Source: Ichthyophonus hoferi (taxonomy: Eukaryota; Opisthokonta; Ichthyosporea; Ichthyophonida; Ichthyophonidae). From it: a stretch of 34,236 nucleotides of DNA. Positions 1-10,359 of this stretch are shown piece by piece. The stretch spans positions 1 through 34,236 of the forward strand of contig NAOQ01000719.1 in NCBI GenBank assembly GCA_002751075.1. The letters run 5' to 3'. Under the pieces are notes generated by a model that saw only the letters and a program-made list of their open reading frames with translations, did no database searches and was not told where the DNA came from. Every line of letters starts with the position of its first letter. Within the stretch, counting starts at the first letter, position 1. Position numbers and translations under genes: made by a program.

Positions 1-214
1 GATTATATGTATGTAGTAATAATATTTAGTAGTGTGAAATATTGTAGTGTTCCAACTCAAAGAATATTATGAATGACTAAAATAACAAGAGGATTTAATG
101 TCCAACTGAAAACAGACAGTTAGTAGTTACAGTTAGACATTTATGGTATAATGAAAACCTACCAAATAAAAATATAGTAAAACAGACCAAGTGTGGTTAT
201 TTTTATGTCCAGAT

Positions 215-300
215 AATAGAAATACATATACTTACTATAGTAATCTGTAGTAGTTCTATTGACTTGTCCACAGACTTCGGAGTCTCCAATTGGTTTTTGA
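215..300 (-). repeat. diverged repeat copy, inverted relative to 3815-3890
   Basis: On the minus strand this stretch matches plus-strand 3815-3890 closely. Both contain CAATTGGAG, then CTGTGGACA, GTCAATA and ACAGATTACTATA in the same order and spacing. Both are coding-like in one frame, with the peptide pattern I-G-x-x-E-x-C-G-x-V-N-[KR]-T-x-T-D-Y-Y. The family is not recognised; an old mobile-element fossil is the simplest explanation. Confidence 0.55.
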
Positions 301-770
301 TTCTTACCTAGATAGAGGTTTTCTTCTGGGTGTTGGAGAGCATCTCAATTCAGTTAATAGGAGGCCAGTTCTTGGCGTAGTTCTTTCACTGTCTTAGGAA
401 AATCTCTGGAGCCGCCCTCTTATGGGCACTACTGCATATACATTTATAAATAATTGCAACTAGTGCAAAGGCAATATACTAAGTCACTAACGTATTCAAT
501 TGGGTTACATAGTGCTGGTATGACTACTAATACAGTGTAATATAACTTGATATTTCATGTTAGCTGTAATACAGTCCTACTATTAGAATATACCTATGTA
601 TGTATGTATGTGTTGAGATTGTTAGTAACTGTTAATTGCGATTGTAAGATCTAATTATTCGTTATTATTTTCAATCAGCAGCATGCATATTATGTTTCTC
701 AAGGTTTACGATTTCACAGTGCCAAGGGCAAGAGAGACAGGGACTTACATGATAGCCAAATATAGCACAT

Positions 771-792
771 TATATATATATATATATATATT
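771..792. repeat. TA microsatellite
   Basis: An uninterrupted run of TA dinucleotides of about 22 bases in intergenic sequence. Confidence 0.95.
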
Positions 793-1952
793 ATAACGTA
801 CATTATTCCACATTCAAACAAGTTAGTATGTAGGTATGGGATCGATAATATTTGTGTTCACAACATTATTTACACGATGCGCTCTTTTTATAGGCCCCAG
901 AAACGCCAATACCAAAAATGCAAGAATTGTAAATGATTTTAAACTTTAATTAGAGATAAATGCAAAACAAATAGAGATGTCTTGAGTCATACGACAATCT
1001 TGCCACTAAAAAAATAAATAAAGTGAAGGAAGTATTTTTTGAAGCAAATATATACATTTTTTAAAAAATGTCACAAACCTGTTTAATAATTATAACATTG
1101 TATTCCTTGCAGGTTATGGACAAATTGATAAAAATATTAAGAATACATTCATAGATAAAAATCATGGACATCTATGTAATTATAAACGACATAATCACTG
1201 GCCCAAAGTTGTGTTGTAATTGGAATCCTTTGGGATTGATTACATTTGAGCCGGTTTGAAATTTCCAGTGTGACTCGGGTGAGAATGTTTTGATGTTGAT
1301 CTATATTTATGAAATGCCATTTAAGCTCTGATTCAATTTTTATCGCCTAACTCTTAACACTTAGGTAATATTTTAAAAATATATAGAGTATGTATATTGT
1401 TAGAAGTAAGATTGTCAGGTCACATATACCAAATACACGCACATACAATTCCAACCGATACATAGACTTACCCGAGATTCGGGTAACAAACATAATACAA
1501 ATAACTAGCATAGTATCATTAACTAAGGGTATTTTATTAGTCAATAAATACAACACAAGCATTTGTGCAATGAGCAAATTGGATCATGCGCAAATCACTT
1601 AAGTCATGATTAATTCATTGAGAATAGGAAATTTAGCGGCTCCCATTAAATGTCTTGCGGAATGTATCGGTATCATTGATGGGTATGCTGGGGAATCTTT
1701 TTGATCAACGCATGTTGCGTAGATAAAAAGGAGGCCACACAAATAATAAGAGAGAGAGAATCATCACGCTAAAAGATTGCACGCAAAATCTTAGAGCAAC
1801 AAAAGCATTTATTAATAATTAACATTATATTTTAAAGCTTAACGAAACATTGACTTTTAATATATTAACAACGTTCCATTTACGATATAATCCTGTTTAA
1901 TACATTTCTTGAACTCTTGTACTACGCATAGCCTTAATTCCTTTATGGTATA

Positions 1953-2036
1953 TGTTACAAAAATGATAATTCTGAATGAACACGTAGTTCGGGCAAGGTT
2001 CTGATAACAAACGAATGATGAAATGATTAATCTTAT
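1953..2036 (+). repeat. dispersed repeat alpha, copy 1
   Basis: Matches 9566-9648: TGTTACAA, then TGAATGA(A/G)CAC(A/G)TAGTT, then CTTGATAAC-like, ATGATG-like and TTAATC blocks in the same order. A shorter match sits at 32720-32775. It directly precedes the copia-like fossil but its relation to that element is unproven. Confidence 0.55.
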
Positions 2037-2084
2037 ATGCCGATGACGGAAGATAATGACCATCTCAGGATGGTCTGCCGACTC

Positions 2085-3090
2085 CAGCGTAGCCTGTATG
2101 GTTTCCATGAATGCCCCTTGCTATGGTGCCGGATGCTGGAAAATTCCCTCAAATAAACACATATGTATCCGATCGAGAAGGATCCATACTTCAACGTCTC
2201 CCATGATACCACTAAAGTCCTGTACCTGTGCCTCTATGTAGACCATTTCCTAGTTGTGTTCGAAGATCCTAATAACAAGAATGCTCTGACCCTGGCTATT
2301 ACTGAAAGGTTTCCTACTAAAAACTGTCAATTTCCCGCGAGTTTACTAAGCTACACAATCGAGCGAAGATCCGACAACAGCATCAAGCTCTCTCAACGCG
2401 GATATATCCGGGAGTTGGTATTTTCTTATGGTCTCGAAAAAGGAAGGGCAACGAATGGCCCGATTCTTCCTGAGCATGTAAACCGCTGCTAGCGGTCCAA
2501 TAGGGAAAGAGCTGTGATGTCACGACGTACCAGAGTGGCTTTTGGTGGCTTATTATGGATGGTGAAATGGACGCGAGCCGACATTCAACTCGCTGTTAGT
2601 TTTCTTGAGAGGTTCAATTCCCAGCCCAGCCCAGTAAGAACCATCGAGACATGTGTATGCACATCCTGAGGTATCTCAACACATACAAGGACGATGGAAT
2701 TCTGTACTCCAAAAGATCACTCAAACTGTTGGCATACAGTGACCCGAATTTTGGAGCCAGCCTGACTGATGCAAAGAGTACGTCAGGATATACTATTTTC
2801 TTTGCTGGTGGCCTAGTGGACTACTAACTCAGCAGAAACAACGCATATGCATTTAAATAAACTTCCACCAAAAGCGAGTTTATTGCCCTCAAAACACATG
2901 TACCCAGCAAATATTGTACATCACATCATTGTTGTATTGCCTAGGAATTGACTGTCAGCCAGTCACTTTGTATGGGGACAGCCATAGTGCCCTGAGATTA
3001 TGCGGGAAGGCCTGTTTGCCCAAATAAATGAAACACATCAAAGTGAGGCACTGGTACATTAGGGAAGTAATCAGAAGTTGAAAGATTATA
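2085..3090 (+). mobile_element. Ty1/copia-like retrotransposon pol fossil (RT and RNase H)
   Basis: The translated stretch around 2163-2480 resembles copia reverse transcriptase downstream of the active site: a D-P-Y-F-N-V stretch, an L-Y-L-C-L-Y-V-D-H core related to the usual YVDD box, and the following F-P-T region. Around 2670-2830 come the copia RNase H hallmarks: LRYLN, DDGILYS, LLAYSDPNFG and KSTSGYTIFF. Only the 3' part of pol is recognisable; no gag, protease or integrase is visible next to it, and no convincing LTR pair bounds it. It is clearly broken with several interruptions, so it is an old inactive copy. The family call is firm; the ends are approximate. Confidence 0.85.
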
Positions 3091-3161
3091 GTAAAAGGAG
3101 TTACTAATCTCATTAGCTTGCAGAACAATTGGACTAGTAATTCCATTCGAAATAGAACTTG

Positions 3162-3476
3162 CATCTGTTTTACTCAGTTCTATCTGGCTGTCGTCGTCAT
3201 GTGGTTGTTAAGCTAAAGCTCTAGCTAGCTGCTCCTGAATCTGCCGTTGTTGATAGAGAAATAAAGAAGTCCTTAGTTATTTTTAGTTTTAATACATCAT
3301 ATTGCAATTTTTGTGATTGATGCATAAATAGCTTAAAATTAGTAAGTTATCGTCATTGTAAATGTTCAAGAGTTCATAATCGTACTCTTGAGTGATCCAG
3401 AGTATTCAATGGCAATGATTTATTAAACAACGTATTACAAGTAGAAATAGTATCTGTTGTACTGAGTTCTATTTGA
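3162..3476 (+). repeat. short direct-repeat pair downstream of the copia fossil
   Basis: A stretch of about 26 bases at 3162-3187 recurs with few differences at 3451-3476 (core ATCTGTT, TACT, AGTTCTAT). It lies just 3' of the copia-like pol remnant and might be debris of its terminal region, but the match is too short to call LTRs. Confidence 0.4.
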
Positions 3477-3590
3477 CGTACAATGTTCCTATCTACTGTT
3501 GGTTAATCTAAATAGTTAGCATTTGGTAAGGGACAAACTAAAGCCCCTGTTAGTCCTGCTTGCAGCACACACAAATGTTCAGAGTTCAAA

Positions 3591-3617
3591 GACGCCTTAG
3601 ACGCCTTAAACGCCTTA
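3591..3617 (+). repeat. three 9-base tandem units
   Basis: The nine-base unit GACGCCTTA occurs twice and is followed by AACGCCTTA, three units in direct succession. Confidence 0.9.
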
Positions 3618-3749
3618 CCCTGAAACTTGCACTGTATGCAATGGCTGTGATCTAAACTACTTTGATTGTGGATGGGCATCAAACAAGTATCATTAATGGT
3701 TCAACTGTACTATAATTCACCAGTTGACCTTCTATTAAAGAATTTAAAT

Positions 3750-3907
3750 GATAAATTTCTAGCGGATTACAGCTAAGAGCTGCTTCCATTGTTAACCTAG
3801 CTAGAGGCACTTCTAAACAACACCTAATTGGAGCCCTGGAAGCCTGTGGACATGTCAATAAAACTATCACAGATTACTATAAGAACCAATACATATACCA
3901 ACCGTAA
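3750..3907 (+). repeat. coding-like repeat copy, partner of 215-300
   Basis: An open stretch of about 50 codons without a convincing start, ending with the motif C-G-H-V-N-K-T-I-T-D-Y-Y before a stop. The same pattern is encoded on the minus strand at 215-300, and the nucleotides align over about 70 bases. Recurrence in opposite orientation makes it a dispersed element remnant rather than a unique gene. The family is unknown. Confidence 0.5.
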
Positions 3908-4756
3908 CTACCTATAAATGTTTTATTTTATTTTTTTAAACAGATACGTACCATTTAGTTAAGCATGTCAACAAATTTAAAAATTGTAAAAAAGGACTAG
4001 TGACAGCTTTCTATCCCAGTAAAAACCTCCCCAACATCCCTCCCAACCACAAACAAATATTTATTTTGCTGTAACATGCATATTTAGGCATATCGAAAAA
4101 TGCAATAAATTGTAGGAAATGGCTATTGGTAGTCTTCTGTCACATGAAACCTACGCAAAAAAAGTATGGAAAACTAGTTGTGTTGCCGCAACACGTATAT
4201 TGTTTTTCAAATATTTCAGCTTTCATAAGTATTAAAATGGATACTTCATAATGTCTGGCACAAGAACACATAAATTATTGTTATTTTGCATTGGAACTCT
4301 AAATATGTAATAGCGTTTACAACGAGGTTTCAATCTGTATGTAAGTGTTAGTTTTTAAGTAACAACAATTAATTATTTTCATAATGTCTCTAATTATTTT
4401 TAATTAGAACTAGAAGCTTAGTGCAGATTGGCACATAATTTTAGCATAGTTTAAATAGCGTTGTTGATCTGAACTTTAATCATGCTAAATGATTGATGTA
4501 TTATACGTAGCTTTCACTAAGCGGAATAATAATACCAACAATTATGATAAGATAACAAGTGATGTGGTTAACATGTTAGATAATACATAAATTGTGTACC
4601 TTCTCAAATAACGTGTCTTTTAAAGATTTATCACTTAGTTAACTGGTATTGATCATGTACATAAAAACTATATAACCAGCAAACACAAACTTAGTCTGAA
4701 TCCTGGAAAAATATAAATTAAATTAATAAAATTTCTGTACCAAAGAATCTGTATCT
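3908..4756. other. AT-rich intergenic, nothing recognised
   Basis: No open frame with coding character, no tandem array and no match to the other repeats of this window that I could see. Confidence 0.6.
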
Positions 4757-5032
4757 TTGTATGGTAAATTGGAGTTTGTTATGGTTTTTTCGAGGAGACA
4801 AACAATCACTCCTAATAATACTCTAGTAAAACGAAAAACTGCTATTCTATCAACTATTAAGAAAGAATCTGAGGACAAGAAAAGAAAAAGACAAAAATAC
4901 GCTTTTCATCTGACAGCAGGGAGGAAGAGATATCTAGAAACTTATTAGAGGGACTGAACCTCAGTTCCGACGATTACGAGCAAAGTAGAAGGGACCACGA
5001 AGCAGTCTGTTCCACTGATTCTGACACATAGT
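4757..5032 (+). other. coding-like stretch of unknown affinity, broken
   Basis: Base composition changes here to a purine-rich, coding-like pattern. An open frame at 4757-4948 (63 residues) is very basic (K-K-E-S-E-D-K-K-R-K-R-Q) and is followed by an acidic Ser/Asp/Glu-rich coding-like stretch to about 5030. The region does not form one intact reading frame. It runs toward the minus-strand gene that ends near 5148. It could be a pseudogene or an element fragment; I recognise no domain. Confidence 0.35.
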
Positions 5033-5131
5033 CTGAGGAGTTTAATACTGTTACCTATATACTTATTTTAAACCCCACACGTCTATATTGCATGAGTTAT
5101 CTAGCTATTCTTGGTATACTCTATATGTATA

Positions 5132-5137
5132 TTTATT
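5132..5137 (-). promoter_or_regulatory. poly(A) signal for the gene at 5148-7044
   Basis: Reads AATAAA on the minus strand, 10 bases beyond the proposed stop codon of the small membrane/coiled-coil gene. Confidence 0.5.
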
Positions 5138-5147
5138 TATATAATTT

Positions 5148-7044
5148 CTAAAAAAGAAAGAAAGGGGATTACCTTTGTGTTGTCACTCTCCTGTTGCAGT
5201 TTAGCAAGTTTCTGTTAGAGTATTTATGTATGGAGGTGAGCATGTTATAAAAAAAGTCTCTAAAATAATAATATGTATAATGTTTTCTGCATATGCATTT
5301 TGTTGTTTATATGTCTAAAACATAAAAAAATATCATAAGAGAAGAAGATACTGCATTTACCCCCAATAACATATCGTAATCAATATATCTATATCCATAG
5401 AAGGAGAAAAACTAGCCCTTCTCCTCTGTATTTTTATATCGTCTATAATTTTATGTGCTCTTGTTTTTTTACATATGCACAACATAAAGCCAATATAAAC
5501 GTCAATAGATGTATAAATGCCCAACACTGTAGATAACTATTTTATGTCAAAGCAGATCCATTTACAACACTGATTTTATTTAATATAACTATATAGCCCT
5601 CTTCTGTAATTTCACATATACAATACATAAAACCAATATCTTGTAATGGAACCGCTGAATCTACCTGATTGCTTTGGTTTAACGTTTGGGTTTGCTGCTT
5701 TATTGCAGAAACAATAGCGTTGCACTCAGCTTCATATGCATCTTTCTTAGCCTAAGAATGATACACAGTTAGTGTGTAATAGCTTAAATATATTCGCATA
5801 TTTTAAACCCGTTTCTATTTAATTAATATAAATATATATGTAGCTATTCTATTATTCCTCTAATAAACAATATCACTTCATAGTATTTCTGTCCACATCA
5901 CATAATTTTGTGCAACATATTAAGTCACAATCTACAGCCTATTTCTATTATTTCCTATTATTACTAATTAATTACCAGTAGTGTAGCATGCGTGTTCGTT
6001 TCGACCCTCTTAATCTGTGTGGTTAAGAATTTATTGTAAGTATAAGTACATAAAAATACCAGTTTTGTTTCTAAGAACATAGAAAATGGTATGTCAATAC
6101 TTCTCCATATAATAAAATAGTTGTGCAAATTAAAACAAGAGAGGAAATATTAGCCCCTTACCAGTTCTTCTCCTTGCATTGCATTTTTCTCTTGTTGCTT
6201 TTTGATTTTCTCTTTTATGAGTACTCTGTGGATAGCATGCTCCTCCTGCAGTATATAGAATATAAAATAAAAGTAAGATATAATGTTTTGTTTATACTAA
6301 ATTATAGAAAAGTATTAAATAAACATACAAATATTATACATGAATTACATCCCACATTTAATCTTTGCAATATAGCACTAAGTAGGAAGGACAAAAAAAA
6401 AAAAGTAAATAATTAGTCAATATAAAAGGGAAAGTTGAAGAAAAGAAAGGTAAGGAAGAAGAAAAACGCGCAACTTAAAGAAAATAATTCACTTACCAAA
6501 TACCGCTGCTGTTCTTTCTCTGTGTAGTTTTTTCGTACTGTATTGCATAAAAATACCATTAAGCAGATAGTACTCAAGCTAACTATGGATTTTGTATTAT
6601 ACTATATATATTATTAACTATTTTATACTGCATACTATACTACATATTTCGAAACATATCTTACTATATAACGCTAACTATATTATACTAATATTGCTCA
6701 ATATATTATTAACAATACTATACTATATATTATTAACTCTATTTTGCTCAATGCTATTTACTATATTATATTATTTATTCATAATTATACTATACTATAT
6801 GCTATTATTATATTATACTATATACTATTAACTATATTATACTATATATTATTAATTATATTATACCATATACTAATCATTAAATTATACTAGATGTTAT
6901 TAACTATATTATACAATAAATTATGCATGTTCACCTACCATGTTGTGCCTGCAGAAACACCAAATTTTGGATACCGATGGCTAATGTAAAAACTGCTGAC
7001 AAGATATTATTTTTTAAAGTACATATAAAAACTAAGCAGTTCAT
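5148..7044 (-). CDS. small membrane-anchored coiled-coil protein, 5 exons, unknown family
   Basis: The proposed exons on the minus strand are 7044-6939, 6519-6497, 6245-6162, 5751-5665 and 5210-5148, giving 363 nt and 120 residues. Each internal boundary has an AG acceptor and a GTAAG, GTAGG or GTAGA donor, and all phases close (1, 0, 0, 0). Residues 1-35 are hydrophobic (including I-L-S-A-V-F-T-L-A-I-G-I-Q-N-L-V-F-L), as in a membrane anchor. The rest is Lys/Glu/Gln-rich and helical (E-K-E-Q-Q-R-Y-L-E-E-H; K-L-A-K-L-Q-Q-E-S-D-N), as in a coiled coil. The frame is also open upstream to an acceptor at 7076-7077, which would add a further hydrophobic segment, so the true start may lie in an unseen upstream exon. 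The last exon could instead be spliced at 5171 (GTAAT) to an unseen exon; I ended it at the TAG followed closely by AATAAA. The layout is loosely reminiscent of BAP31-type proteins, but I see no diagnostic motif. The 23-nt second exon is notable. Confidence 0.55.
6590..6925. repeat. AT minisatellite in intron 1 of the 5148-7044 gene
   Basis: A degenerate array of ACTATATTATACTATA and TATTATTAA blocks with almost no G or C, lying between exon 1 (6939-7044) and exon 2 (6497-6519). It creates a spurious plus-strand open frame of Tyr, Ile and Leu at 6592-6831. Confidence 0.85.
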
Positions 7045-7772
7045 AACTGCAATTATGAATAAGGGAAAAGCAAATCTATAAAATAATGTAAGCAGTTTTG
7101 TTTTCTTTTGTTTTTTTAAATGCTACGTTTTATAAAAAAAAAATTAGGATGGATGCAGTGTAAAACCTAGGAACGGTTTAAATTTTCCTAACCAATATTA
7201 AACAAAACTAGATAGAAATGAAATTGTGTATCTGCATTTTGTATGGGCTAATCTGTACTGAACAATTAAATTCTGCTCCCTAGCATCCTAAAATTCAAAT
7301 CGTCAATATTTAATTATGAACACAATTGATCGCCTTTGTTATTGGTAGATATTTACTACATTTTAACTATTGGCGCCCGATCACATACGTCAGATACTAT
7401 AATAATGCGGTTGCATATTAGAGCCGCGAATAGGAATTAAGTGCTCAACGTAACATTACATATGTTAAAAATTAAAATCATTGCTTTATTAAAAGATTCG
7501 TTTTATGTTCAAGTTTTTAAAGGCCTAAATATTTAGGTTCTTTTTCCACGTTTATAATCTGCCATGGCACTTAAATTATTTTTTAATCGTGTTGAAAAAC
7601 CATGTTTAGAATTGAATCCAATATCACTATATAATTTATCTATCATTCTTTATTTCTAATTTCAATGACCCTGATAAAATTACTTTTTCCGGGACTTGGG
7701 CCATTTTCATTGGAAAACAGGATTCCCATAATGCACATTGTACATATTTAATCTAATCTATGTGGCATCGTC

Positions 7773-7952
7773 CTAAATTTCTGAATCCGGCATATTTATT
7801 GGTGATTCTACCTTAGCACCATAATCTCTGCCGTTTGAGTGAAATATGTCTGTAGATTTATAGCTTTCGTCTTCCATTAAGTGGTCAGTATTATCAAACG
7901 TAGTTAGGTACAATGAAAATTTTAATTTTGTAAGCTTCTTATAATTTAAATA
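7773..7952 (-). other. short open frame with coding character, unassigned
   Basis: The minus strand is open for 60 codons, with an ATG at 7877 giving a 34-residue acidic, hydrophilic peptide starting M-E-D-E-S-Y-K-S-T-D. A possible GTAGAA donor lies inside it after an AAG codon. It lies 5' of the gene at 5148-7044 on the same strand, but its phase does not join that gene's first exon. It could be an exon of an unseen gene or chance. Confidence 0.25.
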
Positions 7953-8129
7953 CTATATAGCAGCATGGCACAACTAGAAGCAATGTTATATAATAGGTGC
8001 TATCAAATAGATAGTGTGTAACGAATAGCTTATTTATTCCGGACATTGTTTGATTGGCGCGGCATCGTAGCGAATGTACAGATAGCACGTATAATATTTC
8101 CATATATGCGTTTAGCACTCTTGAATTTA

Positions 8130-8585
8130 TTTATTGTCTGTAAATGTATAAAAGAAATCTAGCTGTGCTAACATTTTATGGTTCTAGACATGTAAACGAC
8201 TAGAGTCAAAATTGGAAATTAATAAAATAGGTGATCAGTGAGTGTCCAATTAAATTAAACTATTTCAGTTAATTAAACTATGCCTAAGGAATCCGAACAA
8301 AAACAACAACAATTCTAGGATACGTCTAGCCAGACAGAACTCACATTCCAGATATGACTGGAATCACCAACACGAACAGAGAGCTTCACTTTCTGTAGAC
8401 TCTACAGAAAGTGCAAATACGAGACCACACACATATTTAGACCCTAACATCGACGTATCATCGACAATCAAACGGAGACAATGAACTTGGACAGGCGAGA
8501 TCCAAGCCTCGGATAAGGAATCAGTCTTTACTTATCACCAATCAGATGCTAATAGAAGGCCAAATCTAAATCTCAATAGTAGGTA
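8130..8585 (+). mobile_element. LTR-element-like fossil fragment
   Basis: A TATA-like GTATAAAAG lies near 8147. After 8265 comes a Gln/Asn/Ser-rich coding-like stretch of roughly 100 codons that is broken. The arrangement (promoter-like box, leader, polar N-terminal protein) resembles the 5' end of an LTR element carrying a gag-like frame, but I cannot assign a family. A perfect 12-base inverted repeat at 8387-8413 lies inside. It could alternatively be a decayed host exon. Confidence 0.3.
8387..8413. repeat. perfect 12-bp inverted repeat, 3-base loop
   Basis: CACTTTCTGTAG is followed, after ACT, by its exact reverse complement CTACAGAAAGTG. In RNA this would fold into a stable hairpin. Confidence 0.95.
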
Positions 8586-8588
8586 TGG

Positions 8589-8611
8589 TATATATATATA
8601 TATATATATAT
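8589..8611. repeat. TA microsatellite
   Basis: An uninterrupted TA run of about 23 bases. Confidence 0.95.
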
Positions 8612-8844
8612 GTCTTAATAGGGAGTCTTGGTTCTGGGTCATAAGCAACGTCATGTGCTATAAATAACTAATACTTATGTAAATCGATTAGATTTTCTTA
8701 CACCTATAGCGACTATTGGTTGGCAGGCATTAAATTAGAAATCTTTCAGTAAGCTAATCCTAAATTGGAGAAGTATAAGTAAAACAGTGTATGTGGCATC
8801 TTACGATTCTTGCAATGGTAAGAACCCTTGCTGGGGTAAATGTA

Positions 8845-8985
8845 ATATATATAAAGTATGACCTCTAATCTCCAATAACTGCAATAGCCATAGGTGAGAC
8901 AGACGCCCAGATGCTTTAATAAATACTAAGCCTTCAAGGCTCCTTTACATGTACATTGCAATTACAAAATAAATTGGTGCCAGTT
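8845..8985 (+). mobile_element. LTR 3'-end-like fragment
   Basis: Contains ATATATAAAG near 8848, AATAAA near 8918, a perfect small hairpin AGCCTT-C-AAGGCT, and then ATAAATTGGTGCCAG. The last could be an LTR end next to a tRNA primer site beginning TGG. The same order (AATAAA, then ATAAATTGGTG) appears at 10370-10440. It is a fragment only, with no partner LTR or pol nearby. Confidence 0.3.
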
Positions 8986-9079
8986 ACACTGAGGTCGATA
9001 CCTAATTTGCAGGCACTTACATTAATGAATTAGTTAAATAAGGACACGGTATGGTAGTATAAGATTGGGATGGGATCAG

Positions 9080-9240
9080 ACATTCCTAGTGGGTCTCTGT
9101 AACATTTCACAAATTGTATTAGCCAATAAGAATATTTATGATTGGTCCAATTTAGGTTATTAAACATAGTTTTACAGGTGTTTACCAAACATTTACACCC
9201 GTGGTAAAATAAAGTATAGAAGAAACAAAAAGCAATAATA
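9080..9240 (+). repeat. dispersed repeat beta, copy 1
   Basis: Matches 9790-9935 (GGTCTCTGT start, then a TTGTATTAG-like block, AATAAGAAT and a CCCATTTA-like block) and 33545-33700 (AATATTTA-GATTGG, CCA-TTTAG, TTATT-AACATAG, GGTGTT-ACC, then an A-rich stretch with CAATAATA). Three diverged copies in one orientation mark a mobile-element-derived family of unknown type. Confidence 0.6.
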
Positions 9241-9565
9241 GAGAACCTGCTTACACATAAGTGGTAAGGCTGGCAAAAATAAGAAGGCACTCGTAACGCA
9301 CACGAATTCTTGTATTTAATTGGTTAACTAAACAATATCACAATACATAGATGTGTGTAATAATGGCTTCGTTATTGTAATGTCTGGTCCACCATTAGGA
9401 CTCATACGATAATGAGTGTTCTGATCACTCGCTCGGGCAGAATTCAGAGAACTGCCTTCTAATATTAAATATGAAATAGTGACAATAGTTTGTATTTATG
9501 TCATAATATAGCACCCCTTACAGATCGATTTCATTGTGCAATTTACACATTATCACCAAAGCGAA

Positions 9566-9648
9566 TTGTTACAAGATTGTTAACTGTGAATGAGCACATA
9601 GTTTGGTCAAAGCCTTGATAACCAGCGGTGATGCAATGATCAGTTAAT
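9566..9648 (+). repeat. dispersed repeat alpha, copy 2
   Basis: Pairs with 1953-2036 over about 80 bases; the best block is TGAATGAGCACATAGTT. It lies between beta copies 1 and 2, so alpha and beta may be parts of one larger element. Confidence 0.55.
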
Positions 9649-9789
9649 CAAATACCATTTTCTAATAAGTAACTCGATTTGTCAACACATAGTATGTGGT
9701 ATGTAAACACATACCAATGAAGAAATTAGTTAATTTGCCATCTAAATGAAGAAGACAAAATATTTAAGTATTGCAGTAAGAACTGAAAA

Positions 9790-9935
9790 TTTTAGTTGGT
9801 CTCTGTGACTTATCGTGAGTTGCACTAGTTAATAATAATCTTGACAATCAGTCCCATTTACAATAAGAATACAATTATACAGATATTAACCACAACTGAC
9901 TGACATGCACAATAAAGACCAAAAAAATAAAAATG
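9790..9935 (+). repeat. dispersed repeat beta, copy 2
   Basis: The most diverged of the three beta copies: GGTCTCTGTGACTT, then GTTAATAATAATCTTGA, CAGTCCCATTTA and an A-rich end with AATAAAGACC. Confidence 0.45.
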
Positions 9936-9975
9936 CTGTGTTATAAAGGCCCAGGGCTAGAGAGTGTCAAAATAA

Positions 9976-10092
9976 ATGAAAGAGAGTTTAAGAGAATATA
10001 CTATTGGGTATGAGGAGATAGCAAAAGGTATTGCCGCCCTTGTCACAATAGTATCTTCAAAGCGTCCCCGATCTCACCTTAAAGATCTATAA
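9976..10092 (+). other. 38-codon open frame, unassigned
   Basis: ATG to TAA with mixed, protein-like composition (start M-K-E-S-L-R-E-Y-T-I-G-Y-E-E-I-A). It lies directly 3' of beta copy 2 in repeat-rich sequence. It is too short to assign and may belong to the same repeat. Confidence 0.2.
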
Positions 10093-10359
10093 TTGAACAC
10101 ATCTTAAATCCTAATATGAAAATATGTGATTTTCATTTACAAGCAAGTATATTATTATATCCTATCAAACTATATATATATATATATGTAACCTTTTACA
10201 TCCAGTTCGAGGACATTCTGAAGTCCTTGTTATCATTTCCATTTGGCATTGTAAGGTTTATCTTGGTCGTTTGAAGGTGTCACATACAAATTGTCCTAGT
10301 ATGTGGTAATATTTATTTATAGTAGCTAATCTATTGATAAGGTAGCTATCCTTATCTTA

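Larger units (their letters stand above)
1..1952. other. intergenic, no gene recognised
   Basis: AT-rich sequence with no coding region I can support. The short open frames at 1347-1602 on both strands have low-complexity composition and no recognisable motif. It holds a TA microsatellite (771-792) and a diverged repeat copy at 215-300, both listed separately. Confidence 0.6.

Noticed and set aside
361-425. K-T-V-K-E-L-R-Q stretch suggesting a Ty3/gypsy reverse transcriptase fragment on the minus strand
   Set aside because: Only about 16 residues resemble it and no neighbouring gypsy motif follows; the adjacent sequence belongs to the inverted repeat pair instead.
2600-2630. GGTTCAATTCCC resembling a tRNA T-loop
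   Set aside because: No cloverleaf can be formed around it, and it lies within the copia-like coding fossil.
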